From positions 31,228-95,227 of IMG/VR virus record IMGVR_UViG_3300037261_000044: a DNA stretch of 64,000 nucleotides; one strand, given 5' to 3'. The DNA comes from a virus. Of this stretch, positions 32,673-40,906 are shown piece after piece (position 1 is the stretch's first letter; each line of letters opens with the position of its first letter). A program made the translations under genes and the position numbers. The notes beneath the pieces are model-generated. The model had not been told where the DNA came from, did not search any database, and was given only the letters and a program-made list of their open reading frames with translations.

Positions 32673-33148
32673 CAGAATCCCTCGCTTTCAAAGAACTGGT
32701 CACGGGCAGGGTCTTGGTCTGCCCAGTGTGTCAGGTACCGGGCGCACGCCTCGGCGAAATCCTCTACCGTGTTGTCCAAGCTGAGCCGCCACGACGCCGG
32801 ACGCACGTTTGCTTCCACGACGGCGGCATACGCGCGGCCTTCGCTCGTGTCCAGCCAGTCCTGTAGCGTCAGGCCGCGCGGTTCGTGGCCGGTTTCTTCG
32901 ATGATGGTCTCTTGCTGGTGAGCGTGGCACAATTCGTGCGCTTCGACCTTGATGCTCTGGCCGGGTGCCACGACAATCTCCCGCGTCGGTGCGTAGTAGA
33001 AGTCGTGCACCTGTCCATCGGCCCATGGGCAGAACCCTTGGCTTGTGCACCCGGTGTCAGTGACGTACAGGTGCACGCCGGACGGCACCGACATGCACCC
33101 GGTGAACAGGATGCCAATCATCGCCAGTGGTACTATCAGTCGCTTCAT
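32672..33148 (-). CDS. Secreted or lipoprotein zincin-like metallopeptidase
   Basis: 158 residues. A signal sequence (MKRLIVPLAMIGILFTGCMS) has a possible lipobox cysteine at 18. The zincin motif KVEAHELCHAHQ (HELCH, 71-75) is followed by NTVEDFAEACARYLTHW, supplying a possible third ligand. It may act in the envelope of the infected cell, for example against superinfecting phage. Peptidase activity and lipidation are inferred. An inverted repeat (33169-33277) lies just upstream. Confidence 0.68.
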   Translation of the reverse strand: MKRLIVPLAMIGILFTGCMSVPSGVHLYVTDTGCTSQGFCPWADGQVHDFYYAPTREIVVAPGQSIKVEAHELCHAHQQETIIEETGHEPRGLTLQDWLDTSEGRAYAAVVEANVRPASWRLSLDNTVEDFAEACARYLTHWADQDPARDQFFESEGF

Positions 33149-33168
33149 GTTGATTCGTCCTCTCGACT

Positions 33169-33277
33169 CATGCGGTCGTCGCTGTGCTGCGTGTCGTGAC
33201 GCCCGACCGTCACTGGTGCCCTGACGCCTACCGTATGGCGCTCTCACCGAAACAAACAGTACAGCGACCGCCGCATG
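33169..33277 (-). repeat. Long-range inverted repeat upstream of the lipoprotein gene
   Basis: Arms 33169-33185 and 33261-33277 match at 15 of 17 bases, separated by 75 bases. The near arm is about 20 bases upstream of the ATG at 33148. The rest of 33278-33399 has no gene I can support. Confidence 0.6.
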
Positions 33278-33399
33278 AACGCTGCGGTCAGCGGGGCTTA
33301 ACCCCCACCCAGTCATTAGTTTCGCCTCCCTTCGTGGGGTGCGGCCCCCGAAGTCCGCATCTAGTCACGTGTCACCACGCCCATTCGCCCCTCATGGAT

Positions 33400-33510
33400 T
33401 TACCTTAGGATGAGCGGCCCGACTGTCAGGCCGAGCACGAACAGTACCGTCAGCACAAGGTAGACCCTGTGCGGCGGCTTCTGTCGTGGCGTCCACTCCG
33501 GCCTAGTCAT
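33400..33510 (-). CDS. 36-residue membrane peptide
   Basis: MTRPEWTPRQKPPHRVY followed by a hydrophobic helix (LVLTVLFVLGLTVGPLIL). ATGA overlap with the preceding gene supports it. Role unknown. Confidence 0.52.
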   Translation of the reverse strand: MTRPEWTPRQKPPHRVYLVLTVLFVLGLTVGPLILR

Positions 33511-33911
33511 CGGCCAATACTCGGGTCGCCGCCCCGGATGGCGCGCCAGCATGCGCAGGTGCAGAAGATGTCGCCTGCATTTGGGTCGCACGATTCGTTT
33601 CCCGGCGGCAGTGCAAGGCTGCGCTCGGAGAGCGGGTGCTTGCACGCGGGGCAGGTCGTCGGCCTGAGCCAGACGACACGGCAGCGCGGGCACTTGTCGA
33701 TGGACAGCGCCTTCGTGTCGATGGTCGCGTTCATGAGCATCGCCACCGGGAAGTACCCGGCGTCGAGGAACATGCTCCGTATGGCCTTGAGTACCAGTTC
33801 CGCGTTGTGCGGGCAGGCGACTACGGTGCCGTCCTCACTGTGCGGCGCGCCGCCTGCGGACAGGAGCGCCGCCTGCTTCGCCCATTCCTTTTCGAGGGTC
33901 GTCTTAGCCAT
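33507..33911 (-). CDS. Zinc-ribbon hypothetical protein
   Basis: 134 residues. DKCPRCRVVWLRPTTCPACK is a classic zinc ribbon, with FCTCACW later. It overlaps both neighbours. Not recognised. Confidence 0.65.
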   Translation of the reverse strand: MAKTTLEKEWAKQAALLSAGGAPHSEDGTVVACPHNAELVLKAIRSMFLDAGYFPVAMLMNATIDTKALSIDKCPRCRVVWLRPTTCPACKHPLSERSLALPPGNESCDPNAGDIFCTCACWRAIRGGDPSIGR

Positions 33912-34194
33912 CGTGCCCGTCCCTTTCGTCGGCGATGTTGATGTTGGTGAGGATGACCTCGCCCATGCGGCGCGCGAACAGGTGCTCCTGTTTCACGCAT
34001 TGCGTGCCGCCGAGTTCACGCACGAGTTTGATGCCGCGCTCGGCATTGCTCCGCATGAAGAACTCGGTAGTCGATTCGTGCGGGCCTTGCAAGAGTTCCC
34101 GCGCCTGTGATGCGGTCGCTGATGCGACGACATCGAGCAACTTCTGAAGGTGCTTCGCGTCGCCTCGACTGAGGGTTATCCTGACTGCTGCCAT
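33904..34194 (-). CDS. Hypothetical protein
   Basis: 96 residues (MAAVRITLSRGDAKHLQKLL, then RSNAERGIKLVRELGGTQC). AGGAGAG precedes the ATG. An inverted repeat (34235-34315) lies upstream. Not recognised. Confidence 0.62.
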   Translation of the reverse strand: MAAVRITLSRGDAKHLQKLLDVVASATASQARELLQGPHESTTEFFMRSNAERGIKLVRELGGTQCVKQEHLFARRMGEVILTNINIADERDGHDG

Positions 34195-34234
34195 TGCACA
34201 CTCTCCTGTGACTAACTGGGTTGGGTGTCATGTT

Positions 34235-34315
34235 CACCCATCGCAGAGCATGAGGTCTTCGGTACCTTCGGTCGTTATCCGCCTGCTGACACTGCCTCGC
34301 GCCCTGCGATGGGTG
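34235..34315 (-). repeat. Inverted repeat with 57-base spacer upstream of the 34194 gene
   Basis: CACCCATCGCAG (34235-34246) pairs exactly with CTGCGATGGGTG (34304-34315). The near arm ends about 40 bases from the start codon. The 158-base gap contains no gene. Confidence 0.7.
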
Positions 34316-34352
34316 GGCGTACGCTGATGACAACGCACGCCCGCCCGGTTCG

Positions 34353-34808
34353 TTACACCAACATCAACAGGTAGCGTAACCGCTTGTCGATAGCGGCGCG
34401 CACTTCCGGCGACACCGGCACGCCTTCGCGCGCGACTTCGTGGAGAATGACTCCCCGGCTAGTGGCGACCACGATGCCCACTTCATCGCACATGTCGATG
34501 AACTGTCGCGCCAGACTAGCGGCGCTACTCTGCGCCGTTGCTCGGCAGATGTGTGCCGGAGGGCGCAGGTACGTGCCATCGCGCCGCTTCAGACTGTACA
34601 GCATCTTGCCCTCTCGGTCGAGCAGCGACCAGTTGATGCGGTCGTACTCGCCGTGGTTGCTCAAGTTCGCCTCGATGCTCAGGCTCTTGGATGTGCGGTA
34701 ACTCTTAGCCAGCGCGCGCTTGACAGCGACATCCATGCTGGCCGCGATGATGTCTTCCTGATGCGTGCCGTTGTTCGCGGTCACGGTGACGTGGTACAAC
34801 TTGCTCAT
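34353..34808 (-). CDS. Hypothetical protein
   Basis: 151 residues starting MSKLYHVTVTANNGTHQEDI with AASMDVAVKRALAKSYR. The beta-strand then AVKRAL helix resembles the start of the next gene (34805), so the two may share a fold. C-terminal half helical. Function unknown. Confidence 0.64.
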   Translation of the reverse strand: MSKLYHVTVTANNGTHQEDIIAASMDVAVKRALAKSYRTSKSLSIEANLSNHGEYDRINWSLLDREGKMLYSLKRRDGTYLRPPAHICRATAQSSAASLARQFIDMCDEVGIVVATSRGVILHEVAREGVPVSPEVRAAIDKRLRYLLMLV

Positions 34809-34993
34809 TTCACTTCGCCTCCGAGTGTGATGGTGATGACGTTGAAGGACGTGTCACCGAGTCGCCCATGTCGTTGCTTGTGCTGCCGTAGCGCGTCACG
34901 CACGGCGGCAGGCCGCGACCCGGCGATGGTCTTGTAGCTGGCGACCAAGTAGTAGTCGGTGAACGTCACCGTGTAGCTGTATCGCTTGCTCAT
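34805..34993 (-). CDS. Hypothetical small protein, possible relative of its neighbour
   Basis: 62 residues: MSKRYSYTVTFTDYYLVASY, then SRPAAVRDALRQHKQRHG and a final strand. The order (MSK-Y-TVT strand, AVRDAL helix) echoes the 34353 gene. ATGA coupling. An inverted repeat lies upstream. Confidence 0.6.
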   Translation of the reverse strand: MSKRYSYTVTFTDYYLVASYKTIAGSRPAAVRDALRQHKQRHGRLGDTSFNVITITLGGEVK

Positions 34994-35018
34994 GGTTCCC
35001 TCTTTCTCGGGTGAACGC

Positions 35019-35103
35019 CCGTCAGGTGGCTTCAGGCCATGGAATCAGGTTCTCGCTATCTTCCGTGCGCCCCTGTCTCTGCCTGCATCCAGCCACCTGA
35101 CGG
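35019..35103 (-). repeat. Inverted repeat with 59-base spacer upstream of the 34993 gene
   Basis: CCGTCAGGTGGCT (35019-35031) pairs exactly with AGCCACCTGACGG (35091-35103). The near arm is 25 bases from the ATG. The remaining gap to 35197 holds no gene. Confidence 0.7.
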
Positions 35104-35197
35104 ACGGGGCAACCTCCCTGCTGCCCTTCGTGTACGTCCTCGTCCGTTTGCACGGTCACCTGCCCTTTGTACGACAGGCGTTGCCGGTGCTCGCTCG

Positions 35198-36272
35198 TTA
35201 CGCGGCCTTGCTGCCGCCGACCCCGGACAGTTCCAGAATCTTGTTCGTGGCCTGCGCGTTGAACTCCGCGCCAGCGCCGAGCAACTGCTTCTCGAACCGG
35301 GCCTCGCCCTCGTCGCGGCCCTTCGCTACCCGAATCTTGTCGCCGTGCGTGGTGAACCGGGTCACCGCGCTGAGCAACTGCCAGTACGAGAACGACTTCT
35401 CGCCGCCGCCGGTCGCGGTGTACTGCGGGAGCAGAAGCACTTCCTCTTTCAGCGCCTCGGTGAACGCCAGCACCCGCTCGTTGCGGTTCTGGATGGCGCG
35501 CTTGCCCTGCTTGGTGATGTCCACTTCCGGGAAGATGGTGTTCATGAACTCGTCGTAGGCGTCGCGCGCCACCTTCACGTCGTCCAGCGCGTCGGCCTTC
35601 ACCTTGAAGTCGCCGAACACACTCGCCGCCTGCGCCATCATCTTGCGCAGTTCTTGCAGCTTCTCCTGCATGTTGCCCGTGTGGCGGATGTTGACGGACA
35701 GTTCCGCGTACGCCTCGCCGAGTGCGGCGTTGAGCGTGTTGTTGCACACGACATCGACCGTCGTGAGCAGGAACTTCCCGCTGCCGGTGCCGTCGTGGCT
35801 GTTCATGCCGAGCAGGAACGGGATGATAGGGTGCTTCTGGTTGCCGACCGTGAAGCCGCTGTCCACCAGCGACATCAGCATCCACACGCGCCGACCGTCG
35901 AGCAGGCTGCCCGCTGTCTGCATCTTCGCGACGTTCAGCCCCTCGCTCGATACGAGTAGGTCGAACACGCTCGCCAGTTCCTCGTTGTGGAGCGACTGGT
36001 AGATGCCGCCGACATAGCCGAGCCGCTTGTTGTCCTTGCCGCGCATGTGCTCGAAGATGTCCGGCGCAACCTCGAAGCCGCCGGGTACGATGATACCGTT
36101 CGCGTCGGGTAGGTCTGGGCGTAGGCTGTAGAGTGGCCGCTTCTCAAGCGCCCACCCGGCGAGGCCCGCTTCCTCCAACGCCTCAGGCACGCTCATCAGG
36201 TGGTCTACCCGCGTGCCTGCGTTGTGCCATGCGCCGCCGTAGTATAGCGGCTGTCTCAATCTCGTGAGCCAT
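35198..36272 (-). CDS. DUF932-like phage/plasmid protein, possible +1 frameshift near the start
   Basis: About 350 residues matching the DUF932 plan: YYGGAWHNAGTRVDHLMS, EALEEAGLAGW, KRLGYVGGIYQSLHNEE, QTAGSLLDGRRVWMLMSL, FLLGMNSHDGTGSGKFLLTT and VDVVCNNTLNAAL. The natural family start seems to be ATG 36272 (MAHEIETAA), which is in another frame. Dropping one base near 36248 joins it as MAHEIETAAYYGGAWHN. Without this, translation would begin at an in-frame TTG near 36259. Family function is unknown, often plasmid- or phage-borne. Confidence 0.78.
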
Positions 36273-36338
36273 GGGTTCGTTTGTGTCCTTTCCAAAGACG
36301 ATGCTGGTCTGCTGGTTGGCGATAGCTGCGCGTATTGT

Positions 36339-36530
36339 TTACTGCCGGTTAACCTCCGCAATCTCATCTTCCAAGTCACCCAGTTGGGTGTCGATGTCGT
36401 CAAGCACCGTCCAGTCGATGGACTCGTTGACCTTGAGGCGCGCATCTGCGGCGATGGTCTGCTGAAGCAGGCTCGTCGTCGTGATGATGCTGGCAAGATA
36501 GTTCTCGATGGTCGTCCTCAGCTTAGCCAT
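36339..36530 (-). CDS. Small coiled-coil protein
   Basis: 63 residues: TTIENYLASIITTTSLLQQT, then TVLDDIDTQLGDLEDEIAEV, with heptad-like spacing. It overlaps the preceding gene by 8 bases. Function unknown. Confidence 0.6.
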   Translation of the reverse strand: MAKLRTTIENYLASIITTTSLLQQTIAADARLKVNESIDWTVLDDIDTQLGDLEDEIAEVNRQ

Positions 36531-36933
36531 TGCGTGCTCCCTCGTACTCCCGGCTGCGCTCGCTGGTCAGTCGGTGCTGGTCGTCGTCGTTGTTCCACCA
36601 ACCGGTGACAATCTCGCCGGTCGCTGCGTCGATAACGATGGATAACTCCTGCTTGCTGGCGACGGTGCGCCCCGGCAGCTTGATGTAGCCCGAACCCCGG
36701 ACGAGCCAGCGTAGCACAGCGTTGTCACGCGCCGCCACCTGAATCTCGATGAGGTCGGCTTGCTCTGCCCATGCGCGCTCTACAAGCAACGGCAGATGCT
36801 TCGCGACGCGCCGGTAGTTGTAGTGCGGCGTGCCGGTCAGAACGTCCGGCAGACTGCGCTCGTAGCGCCTGCGGTCGAACCAGACAGGGAAGCCGAGGTC
36901 GCGGTGGTAGAGTCGAAGCGGTTCGTTGCTCAT
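36523..36933 (-). CDS. Hypothetical protein
   Basis: 136 residues starting MSNEPLRLYHRDLGFPVWFD. It contains a strand pair LSIVIDAATGEIVTGWWNN. ATGA overlap with the gene before it sets the start at 36933. Not recognised. Confidence 0.6.
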   Translation of the reverse strand: MSNEPLRLYHRDLGFPVWFDRRRYERSLPDVLTGTPHYNYRRVAKHLPLLVERAWAEQADLIEIQVAARDNAVLRWLVRGSGYIKLPGRTVASKQELSIVIDAATGEIVTGWWNNDDDQHRLTSERSREYEGARNG

Positions 36934-37166
36934 CGCTTGCACCTTTCATGCCACTCTTTCTCAAGATACGGGCATTCGCCGTGGTCGCCCTTGATGCTGC
37001 TGAACTCGCACTCAGCGCGTTCGAACACTTCGTCAATCTCAGCCGTGGACAAGTCCATCGACTCGCCAAGCTGTGCGTATTGCTCTGGTGTTAAGCCAAC
37101 GGCCAGAACCTCAGCGAGCAAGCGCGGGAATTGTACGCTGTTGTCGTTCCAGATTCCGTTGCTCAT
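36930..37166 (-). CDS. Hypothetical acidic protein
   Basis: 78 residues (MSNGIWNDNSVQFPRLLAEV, LTPEQYAQLGESMDLSTAEI) with two Cys near the end. ATGA coupling. Not recognised. Confidence 0.6.
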   Translation of the reverse strand: MSNGIWNDNSVQFPRLLAEVLAVGLTPEQYAQLGESMDLSTAEIDEVFERAECEFSSIKGDHGECPYLEKEWHERCKR

Positions 37167-37444
37167 GATAGACTCCTGTTCGTGTCCTCGCGAATCTCCC
37201 GAAGCATGGCGAGTGTCCGACTGGCGCATGTCACCGCCACCGCTTCGCCTGCGATGTTGATGCTGTTCGGTGCGGGAATGACTTCGACCTGAACTTCGGA
37301 ACCGCACCTGCGGCAGTGTGCGACGACAACCGCATCACGCAGAGCCGTCAGGCCATGGCCGGTGAATCGAAACGGCGTCAGGTCGTGGCCGCGAAACGCT
37401 GCGGACTTGCGCGCCTGTCGCTTGAGTGTTTGAAGTGTCGGCAT
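37163..37444 (-). CDS. Hypothetical protein with CxxC
   Basis: 93 residues. VVVAHCRRCGSEVQVEVIPA is a single zinc-like knuckle. The N-terminus is basic (TLQTLKRQARKSAAFRG). It starts on the last base of the preceding stop. Confidence 0.6.
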   Translation of the reverse strand: MPTLQTLKRQARKSAAFRGHDLTPFRFTGHGLTALRDAVVVAHCRRCGSEVQVEVIPAPNSINIAGEAVAVTCASRTLAMLREIREDTNRSLS

Positions 37445-37779
37445 CACGCGCCCCTCCTGTAGTGCACGAACGTACGCCCGTGGCATACGCACTGGCACCC
37501 GTCACGGATACCGGCATCGTCGCCCTTGAGCCGCCGTGCGCGGCATAGGCAGGCGTTCCACTCGTGCGGCGCGCCACCGCCTACTGGCTCGATGCTCCAA
37601 CCCTTGGCCTTCGCCCGCTCCACCGCCGCGCCAATTTTGCGTCGTTCCACGACTGGCGGCTGGTCTTGCTCGTAGTCGCCGCCTGATGCTTCGCTCGCAC
37701 TCAGGCCGCGCGGTGTGGCCGGTGTGTGCTCTCCCGTCAGGAACTCTCGCACCTGCTCGGGCGTTAAGGTGGTACTCAT
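37444..37779 (-). CDS. Hypothetical protein with Cys-rich tail
   Basis: 111 residues from MSTTLTPEQVREFLTGEHTP, with AGGAG upstream. The C-terminus has ACLCRARRLKGDDAG and GCQCVCHGRTF, a metal-binding-like pattern. Function unknown. Confidence 0.62.
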   Translation of the reverse strand: MSTTLTPEQVREFLTGEHTPATPRGLSASEASGGDYEQDQPPVVERRKIGAAVERAKAKGWSIEPVGGGAPHEWNACLCRARRLKGDDAGIRDGCQCVCHGRTFVHYRRGA

Positions 37780-37848
37780 GGCTTCTCTCCTGTGCTGCTT
37801 GCAACTGTGCAAGCGTAGCATCGGCACGCCGACGCCACGTCTGAACGG

Positions 37849-38418
37849 TTACCGGCGCTCTCCCTCAGGTCGAGGGAAGCGGAAGCACACCGACTCGATG
37901 AACTTGCGCGGGAGCGCATACTCACGCCCGTCCTTCTCGCTGCGGTAGACGAGCGTGCGCTTCTGTAGGCGCGTGATGGTCAGGTTGGCACCGTACGTGG
38001 TGGTGACAACATCGCCCGGAGCAATGACGGCGCGCGATGCGCTGCCCTTGCTGTGGAACTCGCGCACTTCCTCGCGCCACTTGCGGGCGTAGTCACTATC
38101 AGGACACGGCACCATGTCGAGCAGGGACAGCGGGCAGTCAACCTCGCACGGCCCCATGGTTTCGTCCATCGGCTTGTACACCCATTCGCTCGCGCGTTCC
38201 TTGCCGGGTGCGTTGCACTCGCGATACCTGCTGATGAGTGACAGTTCAATCGCCACCGGCACGCCGTTCTCCCGGCGGATGTTGTAGTGGTGATTGAAGT
38301 TGACGAGTCGGCAATCGGTGCGAGTCACGGCGACGCCGCCGAACTCTGCCCGCGTCATCAGTTCGCGGTCTATCTGCGCATGTGTCCCGGACTCGCCGGG
38401 GATACCGTAGCTTCCCAT
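37849..38418 (-). CDS. Hypothetical protein
   Basis: 189 residues: central CNAPGKERASEWVYKPMDET, MGPCEVDCPLSLLDMVPCPD, and a C-terminal small beta-barrel-like stretch (IAPGDVVTTTYGANLTITRL). Not recognised. A 69-base gap to the next gene holds nothing evident. Confidence 0.62.
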   Translation of the reverse strand: MGSYGIPGESGTHAQIDRELMTRAEFGGVAVTRTDCRLVNFNHHYNIRRENGVPVAIELSLISRYRECNAPGKERASEWVYKPMDETMGPCEVDCPLSLLDMVPCPDSDYARKWREEVREFHSKGSASRAVIAPGDVVTTTYGANLTITRLQKRTLVYRSEKDGREYALPRKFIESVCFRFPRPEGERR

Positions 38419-38420
38419 GG

Positions 38421-38633
38421 TTACTTCACCTTCCTGACGCGCGGCGCGCCGCTGTTGCGTGTACTCTTGCTCGCGGTGCCGGATGCCCGCGTGCTGCTGT
38501 GACTCGATGGCGACGTGCGATGTACGCCCGTCGTGGTGCTGGTGTGATGCATGTGCGACTTCGCGATATGCCCACCGCCGAACGCCACGCCCGCCACAAT
38601 TGCCAGCTTCGCTACGTGGTGATGGAATGCCAT
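38421..38633 (-). CDS. Small Ser/Thr/Arg-rich protein with hydrophobic start
   Basis: 70 residues: MAFHHHVAKLAIVAGVAFGG then a low-complexity basic tail (SSHSSTRASGTASKSTR). GGGGAGGA lies upstream of the ATG. It may be membrane-associated. Moderate confidence because of composition. Confidence 0.5.
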   Translation of the reverse strand: MAFHHHVAKLAIVAGVAFGGGHIAKSHMHHTSTTTGVHRTSPSSHSSTRASGTASKSTRNSGAPRVRKVK

Positions 38634-38635
38634 GG

Positions 38636-38926
38636 TTACTCGTCCTCCCCTAACCCGAGGTCTACGCCTGAGTCCTCGTAGTCGCTCTGGTCTAGGAACT
38701 GCTCAAGGTGCAGGCCATCGACAATGGCCGATGCTGTGAGCGTGCGCCCGTTCGGCATCAGTATCTCGTTGCCGCCGTGTCCACAGTCAACATCCTCGAT
38801 GGCAGTCTCGGCAACGCCCATGAAGTCCAGCGACACGGGCGGGAAGTGGTTCGACTGAAGGTGCCACTTCAGCGCCACGCTTCGGTCGGCAATCTCAAGC
38901 ATGCCGGTCAGTGCTGTGCTACCCAT
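38636..38926 (-). CDS. Hypothetical acidic protein
   Basis: 96 residues from MGSTALTGMLEIADRSVALK, with AAAGG upstream of ATG 38926 (38944 is an alternative). It has a very acidic C-terminus (DQSDYEDSGVDLGLGEDE). Not recognised. Confidence 0.6.
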   Translation of the reverse strand: MGSTALTGMLEIADRSVALKWHLQSNHFPPVSLDFMGVAETAIEDVDCGHGGNEILMPNGRTLTASAIVDGLHLEQFLDQSDYEDSGVDLGLGEDE

Positions 38927-38930
38927 GATG

Positions 38931-39077
38931 TCACGCCCTTTCATACCCGTCGAACCAACCCTTACCGGTTGTGTTCGGGTCGTTGCACCACGCTTGCGCC
39001 TGTTCGAGCGTCAAGCCGGTGCGTATAATCTGCTTCCGTCCGCGCATGCGATAGCGCACGATGTTGTACAGCGTCAT
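38931..39077 (-). CDS. 48-residue protein of a common phage small-protein type
   Basis: MTLYNIVRYRMRGRKQIIRT, then GLTLEQAQAWCNDPNTTGKG and WFDGYERA. The arrangement 'I-R-TGLTLEQAQ-CNDP ... WFDGY' is widespread in small proteins of phages infecting high-G+C hosts, function unknown. ATGA overlap with the preceding gene. Confidence 0.68.
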   Translation of the reverse strand: MTLYNIVRYRMRGRKQIIRTGLTLEQAQAWCNDPNTTGKGWFDGYERA

Positions 39078-39364
39078 GCCGTCACCTTCAGCGCCGGGTC
39101 GAATGGCTCTGCCTGTTCGCTCAGGTTGCGCGCTCTCTGAAGCGCGACCTCGATGTAGCGGTGGAACTTCTGGCCGTCGAACTTCTCCGAGTCTGCCGTG
39201 AAGCGCCCGACGAACGCGCCGCGCACCAGATTGATGCCGAGCGTGACGCTGCGGCTCTCGGCTTCGGTGCGGAGTACGCCGGTCGTGACTGCCGGGTGCT
39301 GATACGCTTCGACCAGCGCATCGGCAACCGCGATGTAGTGTTTCTGCGTGAACGTGCGTGCCAT
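39074..39364 (-). CDS. Hypothetical protein
   Basis: 96 residues from MARTFTQKHYIAVADALVEA, with VTLGINLVRGAFVGRFTADS, FDGQKFHRYIEVALQRARN. AGGAG precedes ATG 39364. This 'FDGQKFHRYIE' style is seen in small phage proteins of unknown role. Confidence 0.63.
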   Translation of the reverse strand: MARTFTQKHYIAVADALVEAYQHPAVTTGVLRTEAESRSVTLGINLVRGAFVGRFTADSEKFDGQKFHRYIEVALQRARNLSEQAEPFDPALKVTA

Positions 39365-39416
39365 CGGATGATTCTCCTGACTAAGTTCATGTGCCGTCAT
39401 GTCAGGCACAAGCGCA

Positions 39417-39433
39417 CGCCCTACGCTAGGGCG
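39417..39433 (-). promoter_or_regulatory. Stem-loop in the 5' region of the 39364 gene
   Basis: CGCCCT (39417-39422) pairs with AGGGCG (39428-39433) around a 5-base loop, 50-70 bases upstream of the ATG. A second, weaker TGCC...GGCA pair lies at 39392-39408. It may be a terminator remnant or regulatory leader. Confidence 0.45.
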
Positions 39434-39445
39434 CGCGTCTGTGTC

Positions 39446-39694
39446 TCACGGTGTGCCGCACCGGGTGGTACAGTCGAAGCGTACGTGCACCGGGCAGAGC
39501 GTGCGCGCTTCGACATCGAAGAACACGCGCGCCGGGTGCGTGTGGCGCTCGTAGAACATGTGCGTATGTTTCACCACGCCATCGCCGAACGGGTGCTCGT
39601 GCTCAAGGTGGTACACGGCACACACCGCGTGCGCTCCGGCGCTGCGGTCATGGCAGTGGCAGAGCGGGCAAGCGTTTAGGTCTATCTTCATCAC
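39446..39694 (-). CDS. His/Cys-rich small protein
   Basis: 82 residues: NACPLCHCHDRSAGAHAVC, HLEHEHPFGDGVVKHTHMFY, then TLCPVHVRFDCTTRC. There are thirteen His and eight Cys, so strong metal binding is likely. ATGA overlap upstream. Confidence 0.62.
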   Translation of the reverse strand: MMKIDLNACPLCHCHDRSAGAHAVCAVYHLEHEHPFGDGVVKHTHMFYERHTHPARVFFDVEARTLCPVHVRFDCTTRCGTP

Positions 39695-39876
39695 TCGACT
39701 CCGATGCGGATTGGGAACCCGTCGCCACGGATTCGTTGCTGGTACGGATAGGCGGGCAAGGTGACAGTTAGGCGCGTGTCGTCTTTGATTGTCACGAACG
39801 TGACGGCCTCGCCGTTAGCCTGCGTTAGCGCCTTGCTGAGCCATTCGAATGTCTCGTTGGTGACAGGGACTCGCAT
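39691..39876 (-). CDS. Hypothetical small protein
   Basis: 61 residues from MRVPVTNETFEWLSKALTQA, with strands FVTIKDDTRLTVTLPAY. Start 39876 follows the previous stop (TGATG). Not recognised. Confidence 0.6.
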   Translation of the reverse strand: MRVPVTNETFEWLSKALTQANGEAVTFVTIKDDTRLTVTLPAYPYQQRIRGDGFPIRIGVE

Positions 39877-40430
39877 CACTCCCACCTTTCGCCGTTGAAG
39901 AACGCCACCACGGCGCGCTTCGCTACCCGCCTGAATGCGAGGTAGCCGAAGAACACGTCGCTATCTTCCGGCCAATACTCCGACGAGTAGCCGACTCCGC
40001 GATTGTTGTCCTCGCTCTTGCTCAGGATGAACGGTGCCGCCAGCTTGCGATAGTCGCCGTCGATGTCGCACGCGGCCTCTGCCGATTCGATAGCTTCGTC
40101 GTACTCAAGTTCCGACATCACTTCGTCATCGACTACCGGGTAGTCTTCGAGGTCGTTGAGAATCTGTTTCACGATGTCGATTGCATCCTGCCGTGCCGGG
40201 TCGATGAGAATCCACCCGCCATACACGCCGGACAACGGGCCTCTGAAGTCCTCGACCTCGAACGAATCCTCAGGCAACGCCCGTTGAATCGCAATGAAGT
40301 TCGACCGGCGCACGATGTCGGACACGTTCGCCGATGTGTATGCCACCAACCAGTCGTTACGCTCGCCGAAGTAGGCGAAGTCGCGGGTGGTGCGTTCGTA
40401 TTCGGCCATGCTGCGGAGCGTCGTGCTCAT
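39876..40430 (-). CDS. Hypothetical acidic protein
   Basis: 184 residues, very acidic in the middle (NDLEDYPVVDDEVMSELEYD) and hydrophobic at the end (DVFFGYLAFRRVAKRAVVAF). Coupled by ATGA. Acidic phage proteins can mimic DNA, but this is only a possibility. Not recognised. Confidence 0.62.
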   Translation of the reverse strand: MSTTLRSMAEYERTTRDFAYFGERNDWLVAYTSANVSDIVRRSNFIAIQRALPEDSFEVEDFRGPLSGVYGGWILIDPARQDAIDIVKQILNDLEDYPVVDDEVMSELEYDEAIESAEAACDIDGDYRKLAAPFILSKSEDNNRGVGYSSEYWPEDSDVFFGYLAFRRVAKRAVVAFFNGERWE

Positions 40431-40594
40431 AACGTCGCCCTCCACTGTGCTAACCGCGACAGCTTCTCAAAGTAGTGTCGGCACGCGGCGAGTGCTTCTG
40501 GTGTCGCATGCGTGCGGCAGATAGGGCAGTAGCCCTCAGAAGATAGCCACGAACTGCCGCAAGACGGACATTCGACCGTGTTCGAATTGCTCAT
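40427..40594 (-). CDS. Small zinc-ribbon protein
   Basis: 55 residues: VECPSCGSSWLSSEGYCPIC is a compact zinc ribbon followed by a helix. ATG 40594 overlaps the preceding stop. Role unknown. Confidence 0.62.
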   Translation of the reverse strand: MSNSNTVECPSCGSSWLSSEGYCPICRTHATPEALAACRHYFEKLSRLAQWRATL

Positions 40595-40878
40595 GATGCG
40601 CCCTCCTGTTGACGCCGGACTGCGGCCTGTTGCGTCGCCGATGAGGGTACGCAACCGATGCGCGCCGGGAGGTCGTTGTACTTCTCGCGGCTGATGCGGA
40701 TGCACACTGAGCACCGCCGGTCGTAGCCGTTGAAGATTGCCCATTGCGCGTACCGCTCCGGGCCTGCGTGATAGAGCACGGTTGGCGCTTGGTTCGCCGC
40801 AACCGTGATGCCGCACTCCGTCCGGCGCGTAGTGTCGCCGTCGTGCGGGTTCACCGGGATATGCGTGTTGCCTGCCAT
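40591..40878 (-). CDS. First gene of the leftward accessory block
   Basis: 95 residues starting MAGNTHIPVNPHDGDTTRR, with RCSVCIRISREKY in the middle. GGAGG lies upstream of the ATG. The transcription start is probably in the region of the 40907-41001 inverted repeat. Function unknown. Confidence 0.62.
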   Translation of the reverse strand: MAGNTHIPVNPHDGDTTRRTECGITVAANQAPTVLYHAGPERYAQWAIFNGYDRRCSVCIRISREKYNDLPARIGCVPSSATQQAAVRRQQEGAS

Positions 40879-40906
40879 TGGTTGATACCTCCGACTAGAT
40901 TCTGTT

